From positions 1,054,001 to 1,118,000 of the forward strand of contig CP126203.1 of assembly GCA_030272155.1 (NCBI GenBank): a stretch of 64,000 nucleotides of DNA. The letters run 5' to 3'. Below, piece by piece: positions 62,895 through 64,000 of this stretch. The notes beneath the pieces were generated by a model. That model did no database searches, was not told the DNA's origin, and saw only the letters and a list, made by a program, of their open reading frames with translations. The translations under genes and the position numbers were made by a program. Source of the stretch: Tetradesmus obliquus (taxonomy: Eukaryota > Chlorophyta > Chlorophyceae > Sphaeropleales > Scenedesmaceae). The stretch's first letter is position 1; the number at the start of each line of letters is the position of its first letter.

Positions 62895-64000
62895 ATGGCT
62901 GCAGGGTGGCTGTCCATGGTGCGCAAGCACCCTTTGGGATGGGAGAGCAACCGCAAGTCAACGGGCGCGCGGGTGGCGGCGGTGGTGGCGGTGCTCACGA
63001 TGCTAGCCATCGCCGGCAGTCCAAAGGGTGCGGCAGGCTATTACAGAGTACACTTTCCTAAGCATGCTGCTCAAATCAAACAGGACCTGAATTCCTTCTG
63101 CATGACCCACTACAAGAACTTCAAGCAGTATGGCACGGTGGCAACTCCCAAGCACAAGGGCAGACCCCCAAAAGTCCCAGATGACGTGGCATTAAAGGCC
63201 AGTGAAACATTCAAAGCTGGCAAGGTAGTCAAGGCCTACCCAAGTGCAGAAGCAAAGAAGAAAGTCGACGTGCATGTATGGTGGACATCAATCAAACTTG
63301 CTTGTCAGGAAAATGAGTACCTGGGTGGCCTATGCAGGAAGTACAACATCAGGCCCAAGCAACTGCTGAAGCGCATGAAAGCTGTTGACCCCAACCTGGT
63401 GCGCAGAAGAATAGATGTGAAGATGGACCTGACAGACAAGCAGAAAGACAGGAGAAAGGCTGCAGCAGAGAGGCTCTACAAGATGTTCCAGGATGAGCCA
63501 GACTTGCTGAGCAGAATTTATTTTGTTGATGAGTGCAAACTCTGGATGTCCAACCTAGCAGGCGGCGCCATCAAGGTGTATTGCGATGCACATGATGCAA
63601 ACGTACATGCTGTGCTACCATGCAAGTGGATGCGCAAGGGCCAGGACAACAAACCAGTCAAGCTACACTTTGTGTGCGCCGTCAACGCGGTGCACGGCGC
63701 TGTCTACTGCAAGTTCACCACCGGCACAACAGACAACATTGACCACGTTGGCAACCCCAACACACCATACTATGTGAGTGTGTGCTGCTATTACTTAGAT
63801 GCGCGCCATTGAAAGACATGCCAGCTGTTGCGTTCTGTGTACACACAACGTGGCAGTGCATCTCGCAGTGCCTCAGGGAAGGCGCGCTGCACACCGCGGC
63901 CTGCGCTGACCATAACAGCAGAGTAGCTTGGTGACAGCACAATGACACCACCCCCAGCAGCAAGCTGGAAACCAGTCTCCAGGGAATCCTGCCAGTCACT
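62895..64000 (+). CDS. Tc1/mariner-like transposase, copy 16 (cut by window edge)
   Basis: Exon 1 (62895-63773) is complete and includes the first catalytic Asp. The window ends 227 bp into the intron, so exon 2 is not seen. Confidence 0.8.
63791..64000 (-). CDS. Predicted endonuclease, copy 16, C-terminal part only
   Basis: Only the last 69 codons and the TAA stop are in the window, covering the region after the VLRV strand. The rest lies to the right. Confidence 0.5.
   Translation of the reverse strand, partial: SDWQDSLETGFQLAAGGGVIVLSPSYSAVMVSAGRGVQRAFPEALRDALPRCVYTERNSWHVFQWRASK

Larger units (their letters stand above)
1..64000 (+). repeat. Head-to-tail tandem array of a 3.59/4.31-kb transposase-nuclease unit
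   Basis: Transposase starts recur at 1889, 5476, 9783, 13371, 16958, 21265, 25572, 29159, 33466, 37053, 41360, 45667, 49974, 54281, 58588 and 62895. The spacing is 3587, 3588 or 4307 bp; the difference is a 719-bp insert present or absent in the leader. The array fills the window with no unique DNA, so true unit boundaries and array ends cannot be seen. Differences I found between copies: C at 3517 and 7104 (T in later copies), C>T at 33370, A>G at 36245, AG>TT at 47563-47564, and the leader junctions. Such uniformity implies very recent amplification or active homogenisation by unequal exchange or conversion. I see no terminal inverted repeat pair delimiting the whole unit. Confidence 0.97.

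Noticed and set aside
1..64000. CRISPR array, rRNA repeat or telomeric repeat
   Set aside because: The repeat unit is kilobases long with coding content. There are no short spacer-repeat patterns, no rRNA-like sequence and no telomere motif runs.

Overview
The whole window is one tandem array of a single unit. It comes in two lengths, about 3,587 bp (short) and 4,307 bp (long). Fifteen complete transposase copies, a partial copy at the left edge and a partial copy at the right edge lie head to tail on the + strand. No unique flanking DNA is visible, so the array is longer than 64 kb in both directions. Copies are nearly identical; the translated frames reveal only four small substitutions or substitution clusters plus one length polymorphism. 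The DNA looks nuclear and eukaryotic: it has spliceosomal GT-AG introns, no bacterial gene spacing, and many CAG/CTG tracts. A TGTAA element after the transposase stop suggests a chlorophyte green alga; that assignment is inference.

Each unit holds two genes on opposite strands. (1) On the + strand is a Tc1/mariner-type (DDE_3-like) transposase of about 468 codons in two exons. The first catalytic Asp is in exon 1; the second Asp and the Glu are in exon 2, spaced as DD38E. (2) On the - strand is a predicted endonuclease with the E...VDF...xDG...H...VLRV layout of the DUF559/Vsr-like PD-(D/E)XK group. It is modelled as 286 codons in two exons.

The two genes interlock. The main nuclease exon fills almost the whole transposase intron, and the nuclease intron contains the whole of transposase exon 2. 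The two introns overlap by exactly six bases, a palindromic CTGCAG that reads as the 3' splice site on both strands. Both predicted splice joins are phase 0. I do not know of another mobile element built this way, and it is my best candidate for something undescribed.

The long units carry a 719-bp insert in the predicted 5' leader of the transposase (10 of 16 leaders). It has imperfect but symmetric terminal inverted repeats, starts with GT, ends with AG, and sits inside a palindromic site. The six leaders without it show three different junctions (CCTTC-A-GAAGG, CCTTC-T-GAAGG, CCTTC-AT-GAAGG). These look like excision footprints, or in the AT case an exact empty site. The order of leaders left to right is S S L S S L L S L S L L L L L L.

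The region between the transposase stop and the next transposase start (about 1.37 kb, or 2.09 kb with the insert) holds the short first exon of the nuclease, a candidate poly(A) signal, a small hairpin, trinucleotide tracts and a TATA-like element. I see no further gene there. Sequence alone cannot show whether the array is a genuine chromosomal locus, how it arose, or whether either protein is made.
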